DNA of 13,837 bases from Candidatus Uhrbacteria bacterium CG_4_9_14_3_um_filter_36_7 (GTDB lineage: Bacteria; Patescibacteriota; Patescibacteriia; UBA9934; GWF2-40-263), in NCBI GenBank assembly GCA_002791255.1, contig PFWS01000044.1, positions 1 to 13,837 on the forward strand, read 5' to 3'. The notes under the pieces are model-generated. The model was given only the letters and a program-made list of their open reading frames with translations, had not been told where the DNA came from and did not search any database. The position numbers were made by a program, and so were the translations under genes. This document shows, in pieces, positions 6,108 to 13,102 of the stretch (the stretch's first letter is position 1; each line of letters begins with the position of its first letter).

Positions 6108-9100
6108 ATGAAAGCCCTGGTATCATCCATCCTTTTAGGGGCCTCTCTTTTTTCTTTTGTCTTGCCAGTCACAACATTTGCCAAAGAAATCCCGAAGACC
6201 CCTCAGAAAACAACAGTAATGGAACAGCATGTCGTTACTCCCACTCAAACCCTGTCAGCAAAGACATCAGATACAAATACAGAGAAACAGGAACCGCTGG
6301 TAAACCAAACGGATACTTCACGAAATACCCCTCTTCTTCCCCTTGCGAAAGCTCCAAGTGGGGAAACAACAAGCTCAGAACCTACTAAAACTCCCGCGAT
6401 TGATTCTAGGAAAATATTGACCAGCTTCCAGGGAAAACAAGAAGTAGATTTATTTTCCGGTGCTTTAAGTTACGCCGTTCCCATCCCGACTCCACCTGGA
6501 AGAGGAGGAGTAGAACCAAATCTTTCTCTTTTATACTCAAGTCTGAACCAATCCTTTGGATCTTCTCTTGGTTATGGATGGTCTTTGCCCACAAACGCTA
6601 TTTTTCGTTCGCCAACGCGGGGCGTGAACACAACCTATGTAGCCGATGAATTCTCCGCAGACATTTTCGGTGGAACAAACGAACTTGTTTTGGTGAATGC
6701 GCAGGATCATCGTTACGCGGCAAAGACAGAATCCTCTTTCACTTCTTACGCATTTACAGGAACTTCCTGGACAGCCGTTGATCGCAGTGGAACAACCTAC
6801 ACCTTTGGATCGTCTTCCGACGCCCGTCAGTCCGATCCCAAGGACGACTCGCATGTCTACAAATGGCTTCTTGAACGCGTGGAAGACGCAAACGGAAATG
6901 CCATGGTTTTCGAATACACCTCAAACGGCAAAGGGGCAGTATACCCAAGTGTCATTTTTTACGGAGGTACGGGCAAGGAAGACGCTCCCTACAAAATCCA
7001 ATTCACCCTCACGGATCGCCCACAGTACACGGATTATCGAACGGGTTTTTCCGTGACACATACAAAACTCGTGAGTGACATCGATGTTTTTTTCCTTGCG
7101 AATAGTTCAGAGGAACATATCTTGAACGAGCATTTTTCCTATACGAGCATAAACAATGCCGTTCAACTTATCTCTGAAATCACCGTGAGTGCAGGAGATG
7201 TCGTTTTACCAAGCACGAAGTTTACCTATTACAACGGGAGTGAGGAGACGACGTACAAAAAACTTCACACATTGTATCGTGTGGAAGAAGGAGAAGGCGC
7301 AACGCATACCTTTACCTACACTCCTTCGACTGCTTACCGAAAGGGAAATGGAACCTCCACAAATCTTCTTCCGTTTACCGTATACACCGTGAGTGCATAC
7401 ACAACGAAAGCACTCGATGATGCAGAGAGCTTCACCACCACCTATCGCTATGAACATGGCCATTATTTTTCTGATCCACAAGATGCATTTCTTCGTGAAT
7501 ATGCGGGTTTTGGAAAAGTAACAATTACAGATCCTCTTGAGTTTAAAACAATCAACTATTACCACCAAAGCGAAACAGATCCTGAGAACGAAGAGAATGC
7601 AGACCTTGGTGAGTTTGAGGACCACATTGCAAAAAAAGGACGTCTGTATCGAGCGGAACAGTATGACGAAAGCGGAAATCTCGCACGTGTTTCTCTTACA
7701 ACCTGGCAAGGGAAAGAACTTCCGGATGCAGACGAACAGAAAGCGCGTACCTTTGTGTATCCCTCACAAACATCCACTCTTACCTATCTTGAAGATGGAA
7801 GTCATGAAGATACGGCAATAACTTATACATACGATGCATTTGGCAACATATTGAATGAATCAAACTTTGGCGAAGTTCAAGTCCATACAGAAGATTTTTC
7901 ATTCACGGATTCCGGAACAGACACTCGTATCAGTACCCACACCTACGCCACAGACCCGGACGGAGAAATTTTGAGCGCCCCATCATCCACAACGATCACA
8001 GACACAGAAGGAATGCTGGTAGCAAAAACCTTGTCCTTCTATGACGATCTTTCTTATGGCAGTGTTGAAACAGGAAACAAAACAAAGGAACAAACCTGGA
8101 TTACGGATGATTCTTTCTCAACCTCTGCCTACACCTACGATGCGTTTGGGAACGTTCTTACTCAAACAGATCCATTGAACCACGTCACAACCTACACCTA
8201 CGATGCATTCAATCTTTATCCAGAAACGATCACAAATGCCCTGGGGCACGTGAAGACGTTTGTTTACGATTACAGAATTGGTAAACCAAAACAAATGATC
8301 GAAGTAAATGGTGCCATCACAGAAAGAGATTATGACGGCTTTGGACGACCTCTTCTCGAACGCAAAACAGGCGATAATGACACTCTTCAAACAACCGAAA
8401 CGTGGGATTACAACGACACTTCATCTCCACGCTCCATAACGCACCATGCATATCTCTCCTCCAGTCTTTACACAGAAGACATCACTTATATCGATGGGTT
8501 TGGTCGATCTCTTGAAACAAAAACTCTTGATGAAGACGGAGACTACAATGAGAGTGAGACAACGTATGATGCACTTCAACGCATTGCTTCAACCACTCTC
8601 CCTGAAAAGTCTGCTTCGTCTGCCTATGACAAGGATACGGTTTCTCAAGCTATTGTTGAAACCTACGCATACGACGCTCTCGGTCGAGTGACGTCCGTTA
8701 CAAACGTTCTCGGAACAACCACGACAACCTATTCCGGGTTCACCTCAAAAACCGTTACTGACGCGCTTCACAATCAAAAAACGTATATAAACGATGGTCT
8801 TGGACGTCTGACCTCTGTTACAGAATATATTGATGATGCGCCGTACACGACAAGTTATATATGGAGTGGAGGAGATACCCTTGTTCAGATTACGGATGCC
8901 CTAGGCAACGTCCGCAACTTTACCTACGACGGGAGAGGACTCCGTCTTACAGCCGAAGATCTTCATGCTGTTTCAGATACAACCTACGGCATTTGGACAG
9001 ATACATATGATGCGGCAGGAAACAAAATATTTTCTCTTTCCCCAAACGGAACAACAATCTCCTACGTTTACGATGCCCTAAACCGTATCACCTCTGAAGA

Positions 9101-11120
9101 CGCGTTAGATACCCCGGAAGTCGAATCAACCTATACGTATGATACCTGTACAAATGGCACAGGTCTTCTTTGCAACATTTCCGTAAATAGTGGGGCATCA
9201 AAACAGATGACCTACGAACCCTCTGGTCGTGTTGAAACGGAAACACGCACCATTGATTCCATCTCCTACCAAACCGCCTATACCTACGACACGGCAGGTA
9301 ATCCTCTTACCATTACGCATCCGGACGGGACGGTTGTCCGAAATGCCTACAACGCTCTTGGGAGGCTCGAGCATGTCGAGAAAAAAACTCCAACAGATGC
9401 AGATTTTACATCCATTGTTTTGAATAACGACTATGGTTCGCACGGACACGTTGTTTTGGAATCCCTCGGAAACGGCACGGAAACAACCTACACGTACGAT
9501 CCTTCTGCTCGCTATCGCCTGACAGACAAAGAGACGACTGGTTATCGCACGGAAATTCCTCTTCCTCCTGCTCTTCCTTCCGTAGTTCCCGCAACCCTTC
9601 AACATCTCTCTTACACCTACGACGCGGTCGGGAACATCACAAAGATTGTGGACTCATCAGAAACGGACGCGGCGAAAACCACGGATTACGTTTACGACGA
9701 TCTTTATCGCCTCACAAGTGCAACCGTTTCAAATTCCTTCGATACTTCAAATGAAACAATTTCCTTCTCCTACAACATTCTCGGAAATATCACCTATCGA
9801 TCAGACATGGGGACGTATGCGTACGAAGGTTCTCTCAGCGACTCCTACGCAAACCCACATGCAGTCACCTCCATCCTGAAACCTGATGGAACGACAGATG
9901 TCTTTTCCTACGACAATAATGGAAACATGACAGAAAATGGAACAACAAGCTACACTTGGGATTACAAGAACAGACTCATTTTCTCAACGATTACAGAAAA
10001 TACCGTCACTTACGCCTACGACGAGGGAATGCAGAGAATCAAAAAAATGAGTCCCTCAAGTACCACCATCTATCCTTCAAGTTCCTACAATACCGACGGA
10101 AACAAAACAACGGTTTACATCAACAGAACATCCGGATCCACCGCCACAGTGACGTTCGACGGCACAACCTATTCCACAGACACAATCCACACCGACCACC
10201 TCGGTTCCACCTCTGTTGTTACGGACGAGGGTGGAAGCATGGTTGAACTGTTAGATTACCATCCGTATGGGACGGAACGGTTGAATTGGAGTTCAGATAG
10301 TTCAGGGGAAGCCGACTCCCAAAAAACCTACATTGGAGAGTATTCGGATGACGAAACAGACCTTTCGTACTTGAACGCAAGGTATTACGACCCTGCAAGA
10401 GGACAGTTTTTGAGTGAGGATTCGGTTTTTGTGAATGTGGGTGCGGGACACATGAAAGATACAATGATCTTGCTCGCAGATCCTCAACAACAAAATAGCT
10501 ACCTCTATGCCAGAGGAAATCCCGTGTCGTTTGTTGACCCAGAAGGAAGATCAATAATGGATGCATTAAAACAAACCGTTTTTGGTAATTACTACCAAGG
10601 AAGTTTTTCTTTAGGTGGGTTAGCACTACAAATTGGTTTGGGGTTGATTGGTGTTGATCTCCCAGGAGACATTCGTGACATTACTTACGATGTTACCCAT
10701 TCAGTACCTGGATGGCAGACAGGAATTGATGCCATAAGTCTTGTTCCATTCATTGGAATCTTAAAATACTCTGATGAGGCTGCAGGCTTCCTCCGAGGAG
10801 CTGGGAAGACGATCAACAAGTTGGATAACATAACTGTAAAAAGTTTTGGTCAAACTATTTATCAAGGATCAAGAGATCTAAATCCGACACTTGATGCGAT
10901 AAGTAATAAATCGATATCTGGAAAAACTTTTTATAATGACCCATTTAATGGATCCCGATTATTGCCAACTAAAACAGATAAATACTACACCGAATACGAT
11001 GTCATAGATACGCCAAATTGGTCTAGTTCAAATCGTGGACCAGAGCGAATAATCATGGGTCAAAATGGAGAAAAATATTATTCACCTGATCATTTTAAAA
11101 CTATTCAAAAAGTGGATTAA
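6108..11120 (+). CDS. Sec-exported SpvB/YD-repeat (Rhs) polymorphic toxin with barnase-like tip
   Basis: This 1670-residue protein has an N-terminal signal peptide (hydrophobic residues about 4-20, likely cut after TTFA near 25), a Thr/Ser/Pro-rich linker to about 105, and an SpvB-like domain starting QGKQEVDLFSGALSYAVPIP at 108. A long series of YD repeats follows (for example YDAFGN, YDALGR; about 570-1300), then the Rhs core end with HTDHLGS near 1361 and LSYLNARYYDPARGQFLSED. The core closes with PVSFVDPEG (residues 1472-1480), matching the PxxxxDPxG motif where Rhs proteins are typically cleaved. YD repeats form a closed shell around the tip in known Rhs/TcC structures. Residues 1481-1670 are the variable tip: a hydrophobic pre-toxin stretch, then a barnase-type RNase domain. 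The core is visibly richer in GC than the tip and the neighbouring genes. The next gene encodes the likely inhibitor. No VgrG, PAAR or T6SS gene is nearby. Confidence 0.93.
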   Translation: MKALVSSILLGASLFSFVLPVTTFAKEIPKTPQKTTVMEQHVVTPTQTLSAKTSDTNTEKQEPLVNQTDTSRNTPLLPLAKAPSGETTSSEPTKTPAIDSRKILTSFQGKQEVDLFSGALSYAVPIPTPPGRGGVEPNLSLLYSSLNQSFGSSLGYGWSLPTNAIFRSPTRGVNTTYVADEFSADIFGGTNELVLVNAQDHRYAAKTESSFTSYAFTGTSWTAVDRSGTTYTFGSSSDARQSDPKDDSHVYKWLLERVEDANGNAMVFEYTSNGKGAVYPSVIFYGGTGKEDAPYKIQFTLTDRPQYTDYRTGFSVTHTKLVSDIDVFFLANSSEEHILNEHFSYTSINNAVQLISEITVSAGDVVLPSTKFTYYNGSEETTYKKLHTLYRVEEGEGATHTFTYTPSTAYRKGNGTSTNLLPFTVYTVSAYTTKALDDAESFTTTYRYEHGHYFSDPQDAFLREYAGFGKVTITDPLEFKTINYYHQSETDPENEENADLGEFEDHIAKKGRLYRAEQYDESGNLARVSLTTWQGKELPDADEQKARTFVYPSQTSTLTYLEDGSHEDTAITYTYDAFGNILNESNFGEVQVHTEDFSFTDSGTDTRISTHTYATDPDGEILSAPSSTTITDTEGMLVAKTLSFYDDLSYGSVETGNKTKEQTWITDDSFSTSAYTYDAFGNVLTQTDPLNHVTTYTYDAFNLYPETITNALGHVKTFVYDYRIGKPKQMIEVNGAITERDYDGFGRPLLERKTGDNDTLQTTETWDYNDTSSPRSITHHAYLSSSLYTEDITYIDGFGRSLETKTLDEDGDYNESETTYDALQRIASTTLPEKSASSAYDKDTVSQAIVETYAYDALGRVTSVTNVLGTTTTTYSGFTSKTVTDALHNQKTYINDGLGRLTSVTEYIDDAPYTTSYIWSGGDTLVQITDALGNVRNFTYDGRGLRLTAEDLHAVSDTTYGIWTDTYDAAGNKIFSLSPNGTTISYVYDALNRITSEDALDTPEVESTYTYDTCTNGTGLLCNISVNSGASKQMTYEPSGRVETETRTIDSISYQTAYTYDTAGNPLTITHPDGTVVRNAYNALGRLEHVEKKTPTDADFTSIVLNNDYGSHGHVVLESLGNGTETTYTYDPSARYRLTDKETTGYRTEIPLPPALPSVVPATLQHLSYTYDAVGNITKIVDSSETDAAKTTDYVYDDLYRLTSATVSNSFDTSNETISFSYNILGNITYRSDMGTYAYEGSLSDSYANPHAVTSILKPDGTTDVFSYDNNGNMTENGTTSYTWDYKNRLIFSTITENTVTYAYDEGMQRIKKMSPSSTTIYPSSSYNTDGNKTTVYINRTSGSTATVTFDGTTYSTDTIHTDHLGSTSVVTDEGGSMVELLDYHPYGTERLNWSSDSSGEADSQKTYIGEYSDDETDLSYLNARYYDPARGQFLSEDSVFVNVGAGHMKDTMILLADPQQQNSYLYARGNPVSFVDPEGRSIMDALKQTVFGNYYQGSFSLGGLALQIGLGLIGVDLPGDIRDITYDVTHSVPGWQTGIDAISLVPFIGILKYSDEAAGFLRGAGKTINKLDNITVKSFGQTIYQGSRDLNPTLDAISNKSISGKTFYNDPFNGSRLLPTKTDKYYTEYDVIDTPNWSSSNRGPERIIMGQNGEKYYSPDHFKTIQKVD
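10920..11117 (+). other. Barnase-type ribonuclease domain at the Rhs C-terminus
   Basis: Residues about 1605-1670 align by eye with the C-terminal two thirds of barnase. LLPTK precedes YYTEYDV as LPGKSG precedes READI in barnase, giving the general base Glu1629. RGPERI supplies Arg1643 and Arg1647 with the same four-residue spacing as barnase Arg83 and Arg87. Exactly 15 residues later, PDHFKT supplies His1662, equivalent to His102 of DHYQTF. The protein ends IQKVD against barnase FTKIR. All the residues expected for RNA cleavage through a 2',3'-cyclic phosphate are thus present. The barnase N-terminal helices are not clearly recognisable. Confidence 0.8.
10951..10973 (+). repeat. 23-bp exact direct repeat, copy 1 (inside the barnase-domain coding region)
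   Basis: These 23 bases recur without mismatch at 12987-13009; the match extends about 6 nt upstream with two differences. Here they encode the SRLLPTK segment of the toxin tip. The distant copy lies in non-coding wreckage, so this copy is the source type and the other is a remnant of a related tip gene. Confidence 0.85.
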
Positions 11121-11122
11121 AT

Positions 11123-11542
11123 ATGTTTTTATTTCTCACAAAAATTGAGTACCAAGAGTGGCAAAACCATCAAGAAGGTTTTGATTTCGTTGTGATTAGG
11201 ACTGATGAAATCAATACTGTCGAAAAATTATTAGAAGCTTATCATGAGCGATTACAGCTCCCATACATGGGAAGAAATTTTAATAGTCTTTGGGATGTTT
11301 TGTTTGATCCATTTTGGATGTGTTATAAACGTGTAATTATTGTACATAAATATGGACTTCCTGATCTTAATGACGGAGATCTAAGGACATATCTTAATAT
11401 ACTTCACAGATCCATCGACAATAAATACAAACCAGACCCAAATATTAGTTTTACGATCGTGTTTGTCACTGAGAATGATTCTGCGAAAGTATTGATACAA
11501 AAACAAATCGAGATGTTAATGCAAGATGAAACGAAAAGTTAA
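11123..11542 (+). CDS. Barstar-family immunity protein
   Basis: Barstar is the intracellular inhibitor that plugs the barnase active site. Residues about 23-62 match the barstar pattern: VVIRTDEINTVEKLLEAYHE, then LQLPYMGRNFNSLWDVL against barstar LALPEYYGENLDALWDCL. Trp57 and Asp58 correspond to barstar Trp38 and Asp39, the latter being the key residue that reaches into the RNase active site. Barstar Asp35 is replaced by Asn and the tyrosine pair is shortened to one Tyr (Tyr48). The protein is longer (139 versus about 90 residues), mainly at the N-terminus and at an insertion after the WD helix. A hydrophobic strand ISFTIVFV near the end parallels barstar DITIILS. It has no signal peptide and starts 2 nt after the toxin stop codon, so toxin and antidote are co-transcribed. 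Confidence 0.85.
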   Translation: MFLFLTKIEYQEWQNHQEGFDFVVIRTDEINTVEKLLEAYHERLQLPYMGRNFNSLWDVLFDPFWMCYKRVIIVHKYGLPDLNDGDLRTYLNILHRSIDNKYKPDPNISFTIVFVTENDSAKVLIQKQIEMLMQDETKS

Positions 11543-11774
11543 TATTATTCAGGAAGAAAATTTTAAAGGTTTAATCGAAAACAAAAATCAGTTCGCTGAC
11601 TACATCAAAAACGTAATTAAAAATCCTACCGAAATGGAAAAATTGAATGGAGGAAGAGTAAAGTATTGGGATGCCAAAAATCAAGGTGTTATTATTTATG
11701 ATCCAAAAAATCCAGATCAAGGGACGGCATTTCAAGCATGGAATGGAAAAGAATCTTACGATAAGATCAAATAA
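11526..11774 (+). CDS. Putative orphan toxin-tip fragment
   Basis: This 82-residue ORF begins within the last 17 nt of the barstar gene; an in-frame stop at 11517-11519 makes ATG 11526 the earliest start. The sequence is basic at the N-terminus, then has helices (ADYIKNVIKNPTEM) and a strand-rich end with GRVKYWDAKNQGVIIYDP and DQGTAFQAW. That ending resembles, from memory, the C-terminal part of small nuclease-type tips of polymorphic toxins (pattern K/R-x-x-Y-W/Y-D, V-I-I, G-T-A-F). No signal, core or YD repeat is attached, so it would be a displaced tip, either silent or expressed in the cytosol with the next gene as antidote. The family assignment is uncertain; it could also be an unrelated small protein. 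Confidence 0.5.
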   Translation: MKRKVNIIQEENFKGLIENKNQFADYIKNVIKNPTEMEKLNGGRVKYWDAKNQGVIIYDPKNPDQGTAFQAWNGKESYDKIK

Positions 11775-11776
11775 TT

Positions 11777-12115
11777 ATGGAATTAATTGAAAATCAAAGG
11801 TCATTAAGTTTGTCTGAAGATGAATTTAATATTATTTGTCAGATCATCCCACCACCATTCGGTGATATCCAAAAATATATAAATGAACTCAAATTCACAA
11901 GAACTTACCTAAATGAAATGATTCAGTTCCTGAGACAAAATTTATTAAAAAAAGAAATAGTTGTTCAAGATGGGTTTTTAAAAGACCTCTGCCTGGCATT
12001 TAAAATTTGCTGTGACATTATAGACCCTTTGGAAATACAAACGGTAACTGGACATACTTGGCTAGAAGTCATGAAAATATATGACAAACTTTATATTGCA
12101 ACCTTTGCTGGGTAA
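11777..12115 (+). CDS. Small helical protein, putative immunity protein
   Basis: The 112-residue product is not one I recognise. It is predicted mostly helical and acidic to neutral, with no signal peptide or membrane segment, three internal cysteines (two adjacent, in FKICCDI) and a C-terminal IYDKLYIATFAG. It starts 2 nt after the putative orphan tip and is the same size as many polymorphic-toxin immunity proteins. A role as the cognate antidote of 11526-11774 is suggested by position only. Base composition is AT-rich like its neighbours in the immunity cluster. Confidence 0.6.
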   Translation: MELIENQRSLSLSEDEFNIICQIIPPPFGDIQKYINELKFTRTYLNEMIQFLRQNLLKKEIVVQDGFLKDLCLAFKICCDIIDPLEIQTVTGHTWLEVMKIYDKLYIATFAG

Positions 12116-12116
12116 A

Positions 12117-12200
12117 AACTTTTGTCCTGTTTGCGGCTTATCGCTTTGGTTTGAACCATGGAGAAACTCTTCTCCGTCAGATGAAATCTGTCCATTTTGA
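12117..12200 (+). pseudogene. Remnant of a zinc-ribbon-type small protein
   Basis: One frame with no start codon reads NFCPVCGLSLWFEPWRNSSP then SDEICPF and a stop. The CPVCG...FEPW...SDEICP pattern is that of small zinc-binding hypothetical proteins often found among polymorphic-toxin immunity genes; the second Cys pair is cut after its first cysteine. The upstream gene ends at 12115, so the fragment has no start of its own. I take it as the truncated head of a lost gene. Between here and 12280 nothing else is recognisable. Confidence 0.5.
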
Positions 12201-12280
12201 TTCTCAACCAGTTGATTAGGATCCGAAAAAACAGTTACAAAACATTGACATCCTACATTGACATCGAATTGTCGTAAAAT

Positions 12281-12322
12281 TAAATTTCTCCAACGTAATG
12301 ACCATTTAGATGCCCATGATGG
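12281..12322 (+). repeat. Decayed 42-bp repeat, copy A
   Basis: This segment matches 13006-13047 at 36 of 42 positions, with looser similarity for about 25-30 nt more that includes the sequence around the next gene's ribosome-binding site. In one frame the two copies read RNDHLDAHDG and RNDHFDVHNG; one of the four substitutions within that stretch is silent. This suggests both derive from a coding sequence, perhaps the tail of an older toxin tip. Confidence 0.65.
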
Positions 12323-12342
12323 AAATTGGAATAATCAAACAA

Positions 12343-12347
12343 AAGGA
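12343..12347 (+). promoter_or_regulatory. Ribosome-binding site deciding the SUKH gene start
   Basis: AAGGA ends 7 nt before ATG 12355, a good Shine-Dalgarno arrangement and one of the few in the window. It supports the start at 12355 over the in-frame ATG at 12310, which lies within the decayed repeat. Confidence 0.55.
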
Positions 12348-12354
12348 AAATTGT

Positions 12355-12963
12355 ATGAATAGTAATAATACCCCTTCTATTTTAAATAGAATTCTTCCAA
12401 TCTTGGAACGATTTTGTCATTTAGGTGAAGAAATTACAACGAATAAAGCACGCCTTATTGGACATATTCCTTATCGTGGCAGACTTGCCTATCTTCATGA
12501 GATTTACACCCCTGTCATTTTAGATGAATTTAAAAAGTTAGAAGATAAATTAAAACGAAATGTTCCAGAAGTTTATAAACAATTACTTTTTGAGACAAAT
12601 GGACTAAGTATTTTTTGGGGCACTCTCTCATTAAGTGGTTACGTGTTTCTTGCACATAGAGAACTTGATTATTCCCAGGCACGTGATTTAGTTATCCCAA
12701 ACATTGATGAACGTCCCAGGGACGCCGACGACTCCTTTTTCTTTTTTGGTTTTTACCAACAAGATGGTTCAGGTGTATATCTCGATGAAAAAGATGGAAA
12801 AATCTATCGCCACGTGCGATATCATTCAAAACAGATTTTAAATATCTGGCCAGACTTTGAGACATTTCTTGTGTCAGAAGTCGAAAGACTCAATATTCTT
12901 TTTAATGATGAAGGACGTCAGATTGATGTGTCTATTCCTACCGTTCCACTATCGATGGGGTAA
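12355..12963 (+). CDS. SMI1/KNR4 (SUKH) family immunity protein
   Basis: SUKH proteins are widespread cytosolic immunity proteins that neutralise varied nuclease and other toxins of polymorphic systems. The 202-residue product shows the family hallmark: an acidic/basic helix followed by VPEVYKQLLFETNGL (residues 70-84), then W-G and hydrophobic strands, FFFFGFYQQDGSGVYLDEKDGKIY (about 143-166; F-x-x-D/G-S-G is characteristic) and a final helix with FETFLVSEVERL. There is no signal peptide. The start at 12355 is chosen from the AAGGA site. It is separated from the barnase/barstar pair by a remnant region, so it is probably an immunity gene retained from, or acquired for, a different toxin. Its partner toxin is not visible. 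Confidence 0.85.
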   Translation: MNSNNTPSILNRILPILERFCHLGEEITTNKARLIGHIPYRGRLAYLHEIYTPVILDEFKKLEDKLKRNVPEVYKQLLFETNGLSIFWGTLSLSGYVFLAHRELDYSQARDLVIPNIDERPRDADDSFFFFGFYQQDGSGVYLDEKDGKIYRHVRYHSKQILNIWPDFETFLVSEVERLNILFNDEGRQIDVSIPTVPLSMG

Positions 12964-12986
12964 ATAAAGTAATGACCAAGTCAATA

Positions 12987-13009
12987 GATCCCGATTATTG
13001 CCAACTAAA
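12987..13009 (+). repeat. 23-bp exact direct repeat, copy 2 (remnant of a barnase-type tip)
   Basis: This is identical to 10951-10973 in the toxin gene. In the matching frame it reads NRSRLLPTK followed by FL and a stop, so only a short slice of a barnase-type coding sequence survives. It joins directly to copy B of the decayed repeat, the junction lying within the shared AAA. Confidence 0.8.
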
Positions 13010-13047
13010 TTTCTATAACGTAATGATCATTTTGATGTCCATAATGG
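13006..13047 (+). repeat. Decayed 42-bp repeat, copy B
   Basis: This is the partner of 12281-12322 (36 of 42 identical). It follows the barnase-tip slice without a gap and encodes RNDHFDVHNG in the frame of that slice, after one stop codon. The stretch 13048-13102, between here and the recombinase gene, holds no gene. Confidence 0.65.
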
Positions 13048-13102
13048 ATTGGAAATAAAAGGGAGATTGTACCTCTTAAATTTAACTCGCTGTAATTACT
13101 AT

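Noticed and set aside
7206..7709. Minus-strand 167-residue ORF and several other long antisense ORFs within 6108-11120
   Set aside because: They lie opposite the YD-repeat coding sequence, are rich in odd Cys/Phe/Arg strings, and have no family features; they are shadows of a repetitive gene.
7820..10020. Recurrent short sequences such as TACACCTACGATGC resembling a repeat array
   Set aside because: They encode the YTYDA parts of YD repeats, at irregular distances and within one open frame; this is not a CRISPR or tandem DNA repeat.
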